Below are positions 16,331-23,516 of a stretch of 25,768 nucleotides of DNA, in pieces. Made by a program: the position numbers and the translations under genes. A model generated the notes under the pieces. That model was not told where the DNA came from, searched no databases, and worked only from the letters and a program-made list of their open reading frames with translations. Source of the DNA: UBA509 sp038729325 (lineage in GTDB: Archaea > Thermoplasmatota > Thermoplasmata > Thermoplasmatales > Thermoplasmataceae); NCBI GenBank assembly GCA_038729325.1, contig JAVYSG010000013.1, forward strand, positions 1 to 25,768. Reading direction: 5' to 3'. Positions within the stretch are counted from its first letter, which is position 1, and the number at the start of each line of letters is the position of its first letter.

Positions 16331-17473
16331 ATGTCAGTAATAGCAGACGTCAGTTTCACACGTTTTGGCAAGAGGCCCGAAGGGTTACTGGACCTGGCTG
16401 CTGAATCCGCTCTTCCCATAGTCAGGAGATATGGCAGAGATATTGATTTCATTGTTTTTTCAAATTCATATTCAGGAGAATTCAATGATATATCCGGAGC
16501 CAATAACCTCATTTCAACAAGGTTGTCCATGGATGAAGTACCATCCATGCGGGTTGACAACACCAGCGGGAGCGGAGGCAGCGCAGTGATGGTGGCTGAT
16601 TCGCTCATAAAATCAGGCAATGCAGGGAGCGTGCTTGTTATAGGTGCTGAAAAAATGACGGGTTATCCCACCAAGAAATCAACCAGGATCATAGCATCGC
16701 TTCTGAATCCCGAGGAACGATCGGCCGGTATATCGCTGCCGTCACTGGCTGCATTCATGACCAGGGCTTACCTGAAGGAATTTGACGCTCCACGTGAGAG
16801 CATAGCCCGAGTTGCTGTCAAGAATCACCATAACGGGTCACTGAATCCGTATGCACATTTCCAGTCCGAGGTGACACTTGAGGAAGTCATGGCCTCCCGG
16901 GTAATTGCAGATCCACTGCGAATCTTTGAATTTTGCCCTGTGAGCGATGGTGCTGTTTCGTTGCTGATGACCTCAGACGAGAACAGGGATTCCTTCGGAA
17001 AAGATCATGTTGAAATTCTCGGTGCCGGATACTCCTCTGGAACGTCATCGCTGTCATACAGGGATTCGCTGACCTCCATAGGAAGCGTTAGAAGAGCTTC
17101 AGAAATGGCTTTCCGCAGGTCTAAACTTACCCCAAATTACATTGACGTTGTGGAGCTTCACGACATGGCTGCAGTACTGGAAATAATAGAGAGCGAGGAT
17201 GCAGGTTTCTTCAGGAAAGGCCATGGATGGGAAGCGGTGATGAATGGAGAGACTGAAATAGGCGGACCAAGGCCAATAAATACCAGCGGTGGGCTTAACT
17301 CCAAGGGACATCCAATTGGAGCAAGCGGTGTGGCCCAGGCCGGAGAAATATATCTTCAGATAACCGGAAAGGCAGAGAAGAGGCAGATAAAGGATGCCCA
17401 CCTTGGCTTCTCCCTCAGTATGGCCGGATTCGGCAATAATGCCACTGCCATAGTTTATGGAGGTGCATCATGA
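16331..17473 (+). CDS. Thiolase-superfamily protein with Ser replacing the nucleophilic Cys
   Basis: A 380-residue archaeal-type (SCPx-like) thiolase fold. Family signatures are present: the N-terminal TRFGKRPEGL block, VKNHHNGSLNPYA in the middle, ELHDMAAVLEI where HDxF is usual, and the catalytic-His segment NTSGGLNSKGHPIGASGVAQ. The nucleophile motif, normally VExACASG, reads VDNTSGSGG: the codon at 16565-16567 is AGC, so the Cys is Ser79 (numbered from 16331). The C-terminal active-site turn, normally with His or Cys, reads LSMAGFGNN. Classical thiolysis is therefore doubtful; decarboxylation, acyl binding or a structural role are alternatives. The ATG is preferred over GTG 16292 because of TATA spacing and family N-termini. 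Its stop overlaps the DUF35 start, and archaeal thiolases commonly work with such a partner. Confidence 0.88.
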   Translation: MSVIADVSFTRFGKRPEGLLDLAAESALPIVRRYGRDIDFIVFSNSYSGEFNDISGANNLISTRLSMDEVPSMRVDNTSGSGGSAVMVADSLIKSGNAGSVLVIGAEKMTGYPTKKSTRIIASLLNPEERSAGISLPSLAAFMTRAYLKEFDAPRESIARVAVKNHHNGSLNPYAHFQSEVTLEEVMASRVIADPLRIFEFCPVSDGAVSLLMTSDENRDSFGKDHVEILGAGYSSGTSSLSYRDSLTSIGSVRRASEMAFRRSKLTPNYIDVVELHDMAAVLEIIESEDAGFFRKGHGWEAVMNGETEIGGPRPINTSGGLNSKGHPIGASGVAQAGEIYLQITGKAEKRQIKDAHLGFSLSMAGFGNNATAIVYGGAS

Positions 17474-17757
17474 ATATAAACAGGTGCAGGAACTGCGGAA
17501 CAAGATTCCTTGTGGCAAGATCAGTATGCCCGAAGTGCGGAAAGGAGGATTTTGAGCATGTCCCTGCAGCGAGCGGCACAGTTCTGGAATCCGTGGAGCT
17601 TATTGCAACGCCAGATCCGTATCCGGACCGGTATTATCTCGTGCTTCTTGACGTGGATGACGTGAAGGTATTCTGCCGCTCACAGGAGAAACTTAAGGAA
17701 GGGTCCATGGCCGAGATTCGGGACGACGATCTTGGACCCACATGCATGAAGGCCTGA
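17470..17757 (+). CDS. DUF35 OB-fold zinc-ribbon protein, thiolase partner
   Basis: A 95-residue protein with a rubredoxin-like zinc ribbon, C6-x2-C9 and C20-x2-C23, followed by an OB-fold with strands around residues 35-85 (GTVLESVELI, YYLVLLDVDDVKVFC). DUF35 proteins form complexes with archaeal thiolases: they bridge thiolase and HMG-CoA synthase in the mevalonate pathway and are part of the benzoylsuccinyl-CoA thiolase. The OB-fold is thought to bind the CoA moiety. The ATG overlaps the thiolase stop by four bases (ATGA), so the two are translationally coupled and probably form one complex. No HMG-CoA synthase gene is adjacent, which speaks against the mevalonate role for this pair. At 95 residues it is short for the family but both parts are present. 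Confidence 0.9.
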   Translation: MNINRCRNCGTRFLVARSVCPKCGKEDFEHVPAASGTVLESVELIATPDPYPDRYYLVLLDVDDVKVFCRSQEKLKEGSMAEIRDDDLGPTCMKA

Positions 17758-17777
17758 TGCCTCAGCATGGTTAAACC

Positions 17778-18998
17778 TCATTCTTTTCTTCCATCAACTC
17801 CGGCATTTCCACGGATAATGTTTTTTTCTGTCAGTCTGGATATCTCTTCGTCGCTGTATCCAAGACCGTGAAGAATCTCCTTTGTGTTTTCCCCGAGCAT
17901 TGGCGGGTGAAGACGGACTGATCCTGGCGTTGCAGACATTTTGAATGGCGTTCCAAGCAACCTTATTTTGCCATAGGGTGCCTCCATATCAACGAGCATA
18001 TTCCTCTCTGCTATCTGGGGGGTATTCACCGCCTGATCGATGCTGTTTATGGGTGCGGCTGGAATGCCGGACTCCAGGAACTTCTGGAAGAGTTCCTGTG
18101 TTTTGAATTTCGCGAATGTAGCGTTTATTTCATGCACAAGTTTTTCCCGGTTACGGACTCTTTCCACATTGGTAAGAAACAGCGCATCAACTGTAAGATC
18201 GTCACGGCCTATTATGCTGCAGAAAGTTTTCCAGAGCTTCTCGGTGCCAACAGCCACCGCTATGTATCCGTCTGCTGTGGGAAAGACCTGGTACGGAGCT
18301 ATGTTTGAGTGAGCGGATCCCAGGTGTCGGGGGTTCTTTCCAGTTGAGAAATATCCCAGTGCCTGGTGCGTCAGGATTGAGAAATTTGCATCAAGCATTG
18401 ACATATCTATAAACTGCCCTTCTCCTGTGGCATCCCTGTGCCGAAGGGCTGCCAGTATTGCTATTGCAGAGAAAAGTCCTGCAGTTATGTCTGCAATGGG
18501 AACTCCAAATTTTATGGGTGATCGGCCGTCTTCTGCATTCAGACTCAGAAGCCCGCTGTAAGCCAGTACTGTGAGATCGTAGCCGGGCCATTCTCTGGAA
18601 GGGCCTGTCTGTCCATAACCCGACAGGCTGCAGTAAATGATTTTGCTGTTCAGTTTTCTGGCCATTTCGTATGCCAGACCAAACTTTTCCATGGTGCCTG
18701 GCCTGAAGTTCTCAATGATCACATCAGAGTTCAGGACAAGTTTCCTGAGAATCTCCTGGCCTGCAGGATTCTTCAGGTCAACACAGATGCTTTTCTTATT
18801 GCGGTTTGCGCTGAGATAGTATGAGGACATTCCTTCCATGTAAGGCGGAGCCCATGACCTTGTCTGATCACCGGCAAGGGGCTCCACCTTCACAACTTCT
18901 GCACCAAGATCTCCCAGAGTCATTGTAGCCATTGGACCCGCCATTGCCTGTGTCAGATCCAGAATTTTCAAACCACTTAGGGGGCCCGCTCCTTCCAT
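17778..18998 (-). CDS. CaiB/BaiF family III CoA-transferase
   Basis: Moves CoA between carboxylic acids by the family III mechanism, using an aspartyl-CoA intermediate. Counted from the upstream ATG at 19016, typical features are the N-terminal GLKILDLTQAMAGP (15-28), LGAEVVKVEP (37-46), ENFRPGTMEKFGL (102-114), GYGQTGP (133-139) and the catalytic D176 in GVPIADITAGLF, followed by GEGQFIDMSMLD. Length (406 residues from 18998) is normal. Donor and acceptor acids cannot be read from sequence. The start is taken at ATG 18998 because a TTTTTTAA box lies about 26 nt upstream of it; the earlier ATG at 19016 is only about 8 nt from that box. It is convergent with the DUF35 gene and divergent from the MFS transporter, so it may activate the imported acid. 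Confidence 0.93.
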   Translation of the reverse strand: MEGAGPLSGLKILDLTQAMAGPMATMTLGDLGAEVVKVEPLAGDQTRSWAPPYMEGMSSYYLSANRNKKSICVDLKNPAGQEILRKLVLNSDVIIENFRPGTMEKFGLAYEMARKLNSKIIYCSLSGYGQTGPSREWPGYDLTVLAYSGLLSLNAEDGRSPIKFGVPIADITAGLFSAIAILAALRHRDATGEGQFIDMSMLDANFSILTHQALGYFSTGKNPRHLGSAHSNIAPYQVFPTADGYIAVAVGTEKLWKTFCSIIGRDDLTVDALFLTNVERVRNREKLVHEINATFAKFKTQELFQKFLESGIPAAPINSIDQAVNTPQIAERNMLVDMEAPYGKIRLLGTPFKMSATPGSVRLHPPMLGENTKEILHGLGYSDEEISRLTEKNIIRGNAGVDGRKE

Positions 18999-19018
18999 GG
19001 TTGGAAAACTGTACATGG

Positions 19019-19028
19019 CTTAAAAAAT
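19019..19028 (-). promoter_or_regulatory. TATA box of the CoA-transferase gene
   Basis: On the minus strand this reads ATTTTTTAAG. It is centred about 26 nt upstream of the ATG at 18998, which decides between the two in-frame start codons of that gene. The remaining 19029-19186 holds the MFS promoter and a possible 26-codon frame described under findings. Confidence 0.5.
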
Positions 19029-19151
19029 GTCCTGTATTCAACCTTAAGATTTAACAGTAAGATCATACCCATGGAACCTGAATTGAATTTTTTGCAGGGC
19101 TATATTCACAATGGATTTAGACTCTATTTAATGATTCCTGTATCAAAATGA

Positions 19152-19164
19152 TAATAAATTTATA
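19152..19164 (+). promoter_or_regulatory. TATA box of the MFS transporter gene
   Basis: ATAATAAATTTATAG region with AAATTTAT centred about 27-28 nt upstream of the ATG at 19187; expected to give a leaderless transcript. Confidence 0.6.
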
Positions 19165-19186
19165 GGTAAAGTGTTTAGCTTTTAGA

Positions 19187-20479
19187 ATGAATGAAACAAT
19201 TCCAGCAAAAAGTTCATGGAAAGGTGTAAACTGGAAAATTTTTTACACTTCTTGGGGCGGATGGACACTGGACGGGTTCACAGCGTTCATTTACGCCTTC
19301 GTGAACGTTGTGACCACTGAATATCTGCTCAAGGCAACAGGGATAAGCCTGTCGTACAAGGATTTCTTCCTTGAGGCATTTTTCGCAGTATTCCTTCTGG
19401 GATGGGGGGCATCTGTAATTTTTGGTCCTCTATCAGATAAATACGGAAGGGTTAAGACCCTGGCCATAAGTGTAATTCTGTTTGCTGTGGGATCCATATT
19501 GAGCGGAATAGCTACCAATGCATACGAGTTCATGATATTCAGGTTCATAGTAGGGCTGGGCATTGGATCGGTCTGGTTCACTGGTGGAAATGCCGTGGCT
19601 GAGGCTTTTCCAGAAAACAGGAGAGTTATGGGTGCAGGAATGTTTCATACCGGATACTACTTCGGATTCTTTTTTGCTGCCATTGCTTACCTGATTCTGT
19701 TTCCGTATATCGGATTCAGGGGTCTGCTGATGCTTGGGGCACTGCCTGTGGTATTCGTAGCTTACCTGGGATTCAGGACCAGAGAACCTGAGAGATGGGA
19801 AAAGGTTCAGAAAACCACTGAAATTTCAGCCAGGAAGTCTTTTCTTTCTGCGTTCGGCAAAGAATACCGGCGGACAACCATTGCAGGATCCATAGTGCTC
19901 ATTGCTGTTATTGTTGGCCTTTATGGCGGAACCGTGTACGTGCCGGACGTTACAACAAACATAATTTTAAGGCTCCCTCATCTGGCTTATCCCACAATCG
20001 ACCTTGTGGCTGCTGCAGGTGCTGAAGTATCACTGTTTACAGTAATAGGCTGCCTGATAATGCCATTCCTGGCGGAGAAGCTGGGAAGGCGCGCAACGGA
20101 GATAATTTTCCTTGTGCTCATGGCAATAAGCGTCTTTCTGATTTATGACGTGGTATACTACACGGGATCACTTCTGGAACTGTTTCTGGCTGTTCCATTA
20201 CTGGGCCTTGGAGGCGCCGATTTTGCAGTGTTCACTCTGTGGCTTCCGGAACTCTACCCAACAGAGTTCAGAGGTTCAGGATTTGCGTTCGTCACATCCA
20301 TGGGCCGATTCTTCGCAGCAGCAGTAATATTTGGAATTGGTGCCCTTGCCCTTGATGTTGGATTCGGACATGCTGTGGCATATACAGCGATCGGTTTCAT
20401 CATAGTGATACCACTCGTTTTCCTGATGAAGGAAACCAGAGGAAAGGGACTGAAGGAAGATGTCAGAATAGAGAAGTAA
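19187..20479 (+). CDS. MFS transporter, metabolite:proton symporter type
   Basis: A 430-residue carrier with about 12 membrane helices. Helix 1 carries WGGWTLDGF with the buried D29, typical of the organic-acid/sialate/aromatic-acid proton symporters. The loop 2-3 MFS motif is GPLSDKYGRVK at 80-90, and its repeat in the second half is LAEKLGRRATE. The loop after helix 10 has LPELYPTEFRGSG, another family mark. The cytoplasmic central loop (about 197-220) is short and charged. The substrate is probably a carboxylate or sugar acid; the adjacent divergent CoA-transferase and surrounding acyl-CoA enzymes favour an organic acid. This is inference. The gene has its own strong TATA box. Confidence 0.9.
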   Translation: MNETIPAKSSWKGVNWKIFYTSWGGWTLDGFTAFIYAFVNVVTTEYLLKATGISLSYKDFFLEAFFAVFLLGWGASVIFGPLSDKYGRVKTLAISVILFAVGSILSGIATNAYEFMIFRFIVGLGIGSVWFTGGNAVAEAFPENRRVMGAGMFHTGYYFGFFFAAIAYLILFPYIGFRGLLMLGALPVVFVAYLGFRTREPERWEKVQKTTEISARKSFLSAFGKEYRRTTIAGSIVLIAVIVGLYGGTVYVPDVTTNIILRLPHLAYPTIDLVAAAGAEVSLFTVIGCLIMPFLAEKLGRRATEIIFLVLMAISVFLIYDVVYYTGSLLELFLAVPLLGLGGADFAVFTLWLPELYPTEFRGSGFAFVTSMGRFFAAAVIFGIGALALDVGFGHAVAYTAIGFIIVIPLVFLMKETRGKGLKEDVRIEK

Positions 20480-20513
20480 ATCTAAAATCTGTTTTCCATC
20501 ATATTTCCATCCC

Positions 20514-20572
20514 GCCAGAAATCGTGCATACAGTGCCTCTAACCAGTCATTCTATACCTTAATTTTTCTGGC
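20514..20572. repeat. Inverted repeat in a convergent intergenic region
   Basis: GCCAGAAA (20514-20521) and TTTCTGGC (20565-20572) form a perfect eight-base inverted repeat with a 43-base spacer, in the 160-base gap between two convergent genes. It contains a T5 run at 20563-20567. It might help terminate either transcript, but the long loop makes chance a real possibility. Nothing else is recognisable in this gap. Confidence 0.3.
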
Positions 20573-20639
20573 AAAACTGTGATCAGTAATGTGCGGATGT
20601 ATGATTTTACAGTTAAAGCTGAATATTCATCAATCGTTG

Positions 20640-21488
20640 CTAGGATTTTTTAGAGGATATCTCCCGGATGAGTTTCCACTGTTCACCTGTCAGGCCAAGA
20701 AGATTGTTGAATTCGCCTGCTCCCTTCAGCCATTCCCCTCCGTCAATGGTAACAACCTCCCCGTTGATGAAACCTGCCTGATCGGACACGAGATATGATG
20801 CAAGATTTGCGATCTCATCCATATTTCCAACTCTTCCCATGGGAACCCGCTCTGTAAGCAACTTCTCAACTTCAGGAAGCGGAAACAGGTTTTTCTTTGT
20901 AGCTTCTGTGGGAAAGGGGCCGGGAGCTATTGCAACATGCCTGATTCCGTATTTAGCCCACTCAACAGCCAGTGATCTTACTGTTGCAAGAACTCCTGCC
21001 TTGGCTGCAGCCGAAGGCACAACGAATCCTGAACCGGTCCATGCATAGGATGTTACAATATCAAGGACCACCCCGTGGTCACCTGAACTGATCCAGCGCT
21101 TCCCAAGTTCAAGCGTCATGTAAAGCGTGCCATGCAGCACAATGCCAAGTACAGCGTCAACAGCATGAGGGGAAAGGTTTTCCGTTGGTGATACAAAATT
21201 TCCTGCAGCATTGTTTACCAGGATATCTATATGCCTGAATTTCCCCATAAAATAGTCAACCGACTCAGTAATCTCAGCAGGATTCCTCACGTCGCACCTG
21301 TGGTATTCTGCAGGGATTCCTGATCTCCTCAGTTCTTCAGCGGCCTTTTCTAGAACGTTTTCTCTGCGCCCTATGATGCATATTGATGCCCCAAGACTGC
21401 CGAATCTTTTGCACATTTCAAAGCCTATACCGGTTCCCCCTCCAGTAACCAGGGCGACTTTGCCCTTCAGAAGATCTTTCTCAAACAT
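20640..21488 (-). CDS. SDR-family enoyl reductase, 2,4-dienoyl-CoA reductase (DECR) type
   Basis: A 282-residue short-chain dehydrogenase that resembles the DECR group rather than FabG. Numbered from ATG 21488, the cofactor site is TGGGTGIG at 15-22 and the NNAAGNF motif starts at 92. The usual YxxxK is replaced by SAAAK with K163, while a Tyr sits earlier, at 148, in TSYAWTG, as in mitochondrial and bacterial dienoyl-CoA reductases. APGPFPTEA follows. DECR enzymes reduce 2,4-dienoyl-CoA with NADPH during breakdown of unsaturated fatty acids. The frame is open to 21566, but the extra 26 residues align with nothing and cover the divergent promoter region, so MFEKDLLKGK is taken as the N-terminus. 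It converges with the MFS gene. Confidence 0.87.
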   Translation of the reverse strand: MFEKDLLKGKVALVTGGGTGIGFEMCKRFGSLGASICIIGRRENVLEKAAEELRRSGIPAEYHRCDVRNPAEITESVDYFMGKFRHIDILVNNAAGNFVSPTENLSPHAVDAVLGIVLHGTLYMTLELGKRWISSGDHGVVLDIVTSYAWTGSGFVVPSAAAKAGVLATVRSLAVEWAKYGIRHVAIAPGPFPTEATKKNLFPLPEVEKLLTERVPMGRVGNMDEIANLASYLVSDQAGFINGEVVTIDGGEWLKGAGEFNNLLGLTGEQWKLIREISSKKS

Positions 21489-21544
21489 GTCATGACCAGT
21501 GTTAAACAGTAATTGAATTTCTCCATTTCCCTGCAGCGGTTGAA

Positions 21545-21555
21545 CATAAATAATT
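21545..21555 (+). promoter_or_regulatory. TATA box of the glyA operon
   Basis: CATAAATAATT is centred 28 nt upstream of the GTG at 21578, and 61 nt upstream of the ATG at 21611. By analogy with other promoters in the window this points to a transcript starting at the GTG. The DECR gene shares this 89-base divergent gap; only a weak CAATTACT-like box is seen for it. Confidence 0.45.
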
Positions 21556-21577
21556 GCCCTCTGCATAATTTCTTATT

Positions 21578-22894
21578 GTGAAAAGGACTACTCAACCGCG
21601 AAGTGTAATCATGAGTGCGCTTGAAGATGCCTTGGAACTCAGGAAACTGGCAATGGACCATCAGAAGTTTTTCAGGGAGAGTATTCCTCTCATAGCTTCT
21701 GAGAACATAATGAGCCCGCTGGCCATGGAAATGCTCACAACAGATCTTGGTTTCAGGTATGCCGAAGGGCTGCCTCATCACAGGTATTATCAGGGAAATT
21801 TTTATGTTGACCAGATAGAAGATAAGGTTATAGAGCTGTCAAACAGGGTTTTCAATGTGAAGCAGAGCGATCCACGCCCGGTTTCCGGCACAAACGCCAA
21901 TATGTCGGTCATCTATGGACTCCTCAAGCCGGGCGATAAGATTGCCACACCTGATCTTTCTGGAGGTGGCCATATAAGTGCAGCAAAGTTCGGTGCAGTC
22001 GGGCTTCGCGGACTGAACACGGTCAATTATCCATATGATCCGGAAACCATGAGTGTCCTTCCAGATGAGGCATCGAAACTCATTATGAGGGAAAAACCAA
22101 AAGTCTGCCTCTTCGGCCAGTCCGTTTTCCTGTTTCCAGCCCCCCTGAGGGAGATGGCGGATGCATTCCAGGAAACGGGCTGCACAGTGTGGTATGATGG
22201 TGCTCATGTTCTTGGCCTTATTGCCGGAAAGCAGTTCCAGGACCCGGTTCGTGAAGGTGCCCATGTAATTACAGGGAGCACACACAAAACACTGCCTGGG
22301 CCACAGCACGGAATAATTCTTGGAAACACAACCGATGACATGTGGAAGAGCATACAGAGGGGTGTATTCCCGGGAACACTGAGCAACCACCATCTGAATG
22401 CCATGGCTGCACTTGGTGTTACATTGGCTGAAACTCTTGAGTTCGGCCAGGATTATGCCAAACAGATCATAAAGAACGCCAGGGCAATGGCCTCAGAACT
22501 GAGCGAAAACGGTATTCACGTACTTGGCGAATCAAGAGGATTCACTGAATCACACACGTTCATAATGAATGTGAGCAAATTTGGCGGCGGAAAGCTTGTT
22601 GCAGAAAACATGGAAAAATCCGGCATAGTTGCAAACAAGAATCTGCTTCCTGAGGACAATAACAAAAATTCACAGAATCCAAGCGGCATACGTGTTGGAA
22701 CGCAGGAAATAACCAGAATTGGCTTCACTGAATCAGATGCAAGACATGTGGCGAGAAGCATGGCTGAAGTTATAAAAAAAGGGCAGTCAGACCGGGTGAA
22801 ATCTGAAATGAAAGAGCTTAAGGAGAGTTTCACACAGGTCAGATACTGCTTCGGGAATCTTAAGCCATACCAATACATTGAACTTTACAGGTGA
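21578..22894 (+). CDS. glyA: Serine hydroxymethyltransferase
   Basis: PLP enzyme that interconverts serine and glycine and charges the archaeal one-carbon carrier (a folate or pterin). Numbered from GTG 21578, it has IPLIASENIMSP at 36-47, RYAEGLPHHRYYQGN at 60-74, the cofactor-ring D207 with GAH (DGAH, 207-210), and the PLP lysine K237 in GSTHKTLPGPQHG. Length 438 (427 from the internal ATG at 21611) is normal. The internal ATG gives an N-terminus that looks like relatives; the GTG has the better TATA distance, so the true start is open. The stop overlaps a GTG of pdxT. It leads a glyA-pdxT-gcvT operon, in which the second gene serves PLP synthesis, the cofactor of this enzyme. Confidence 0.95.
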   Translation: MKRTTQPRSVIMSALEDALELRKLAMDHQKFFRESIPLIASENIMSPLAMEMLTTDLGFRYAEGLPHHRYYQGNFYVDQIEDKVIELSNRVFNVKQSDPRPVSGTNANMSVIYGLLKPGDKIATPDLSGGGHISAAKFGAVGLRGLNTVNYPYDPETMSVLPDEASKLIMREKPKVCLFGQSVFLFPAPLREMADAFQETGCTVWYDGAHVLGLIAGKQFQDPVREGAHVITGSTHKTLPGPQHGIILGNTTDDMWKSIQRGVFPGTLSNHHLNAMAALGVTLAETLEFGQDYAKQIIKNARAMASELSENGIHVLGESRGFTESHTFIMNVSKFGGGKLVAENMEKSGIVANKNLLPEDNNKNSQNPSGIRVGTQEITRIGFTESDARHVARSMAEVIKKGQSDRVKSEMKELKESFTQVRYCFGNLKPYQYIELYR

Positions 22895-22899
22895 TCCTG

Positions 22900-23508
22900 T
22901 TGCCTGTACGAATTGGTGTGGTTGGATTTCAGGGAGATGTTTCAGAACACATCGATATCCTCAACTCAATCAGGAAAAAAGGGGAAATTGATGTTGAGGC
23001 TGTGGAGGTAAGGAAACCTGAAAAACTTGATGGTGTTTCAGGCATAATAATACCAGGTGGGGAGAGCACAACAATATACAAACTCACACAGAACTACGGG
23101 ATTTATGGCAGGATAAAGTCCATGGCAGAGGATGGCGTACCTGTGATGGGCACATGCGCCGGTCTCATCCTTATTTCACGGGAAACAAATGATGTGAGAG
23201 TACCTGGAATGGGAATTATTGATACTGAAATTAAAAGGAACGCCTACGGAAGGCAGATAAATTCATTCATTGAGAATATTAAAATTGATGAAATAGGAGA
23301 TTTCCAGGCCGTATTCATTCGCGCTCCGGTCATATCATCGCCTGGAAGAAGCAGGGTAATGGCCATGAGAGGCAATGATATTGTGATGGTCAGGCAGGAC
23401 CATATAATTGGAATGACATTCCACCCTGAACTTACAAGAGATACGAGAATACATGAGTATTTCCTCGGCATCATGGAGAGGGAGGGGTACATTTCCTCTG
23501 GAAGGTGA
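22900..23508 (+). CDS. pdxT: Glutaminase subunit of pyridoxal 5'-phosphate synthase
   Basis: Class I glutamine amidotransferase that supplies ammonia to the PdxS synthase for making PLP. Counted from GTG 22891, it has VGFQGDVSEH at 11-20, IIPGGEST at 53-60, nucleophile C89 in GTCAGLIL, and the H178/E180 pair in FHPEL; length is typical (about 200). Two starts compete: GTG at 22891, overlapping glyA by four bases, and TTG at 22900. TTG is preferred because AGGTGAT, a full match to the end of 16S rRNA, lies four bases before it, whereas nothing precedes the GTG. The PdxS partner is not in this window. Placement between two glycine/one-carbon enzymes links PLP supply to glyA and to the PLP-dependent glycine cleavage system. 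Confidence 0.94.
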   Translation: MPVRIGVVGFQGDVSEHIDILNSIRKKGEIDVEAVEVRKPEKLDGVSGIIIPGGESTTIYKLTQNYGIYGRIKSMAEDGVPVMGTCAGLILISRETNDVRVPGMGIIDTEIKRNAYGRQINSFIENIKIDEIGDFQAVFIRAPVISSPGRSRVMAMRGNDIVMVRQDHIIGMTFHPELTRDTRIHEYFLGIMEREGYISSGR

Positions 23509-23516
23509 AAATGAGT

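Noticed and set aside
17750..17772. Hairpin ATGC-CTCA-GCAT between the DUF35 and CoA-transferase genes as a terminator
   Set aside because: The stem is only four to five bases and is not followed by a T-run; too weak to call.
13841..19016. A complete anaerobic toluene (benzylsuccinate) pathway
   Set aside because: Only general module types are shared; no glycyl-radical enzyme, activase, acyl-CoA dehydrogenase or hydratase is present.
20540..20640. Possible C/D box guide RNA on the minus strand (TGATGA and CTGA elements)
   Set aside because: The first box lacks the leading purine, the spacing to CTGA is about 40 nt, and no clear D'/C' pair is present.
20589..20798. Plus-strand 69-codon frame after the MFS gene
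   Set aside because: Most of it is antisense to the conserved C-terminus of the DECR-type SDR.
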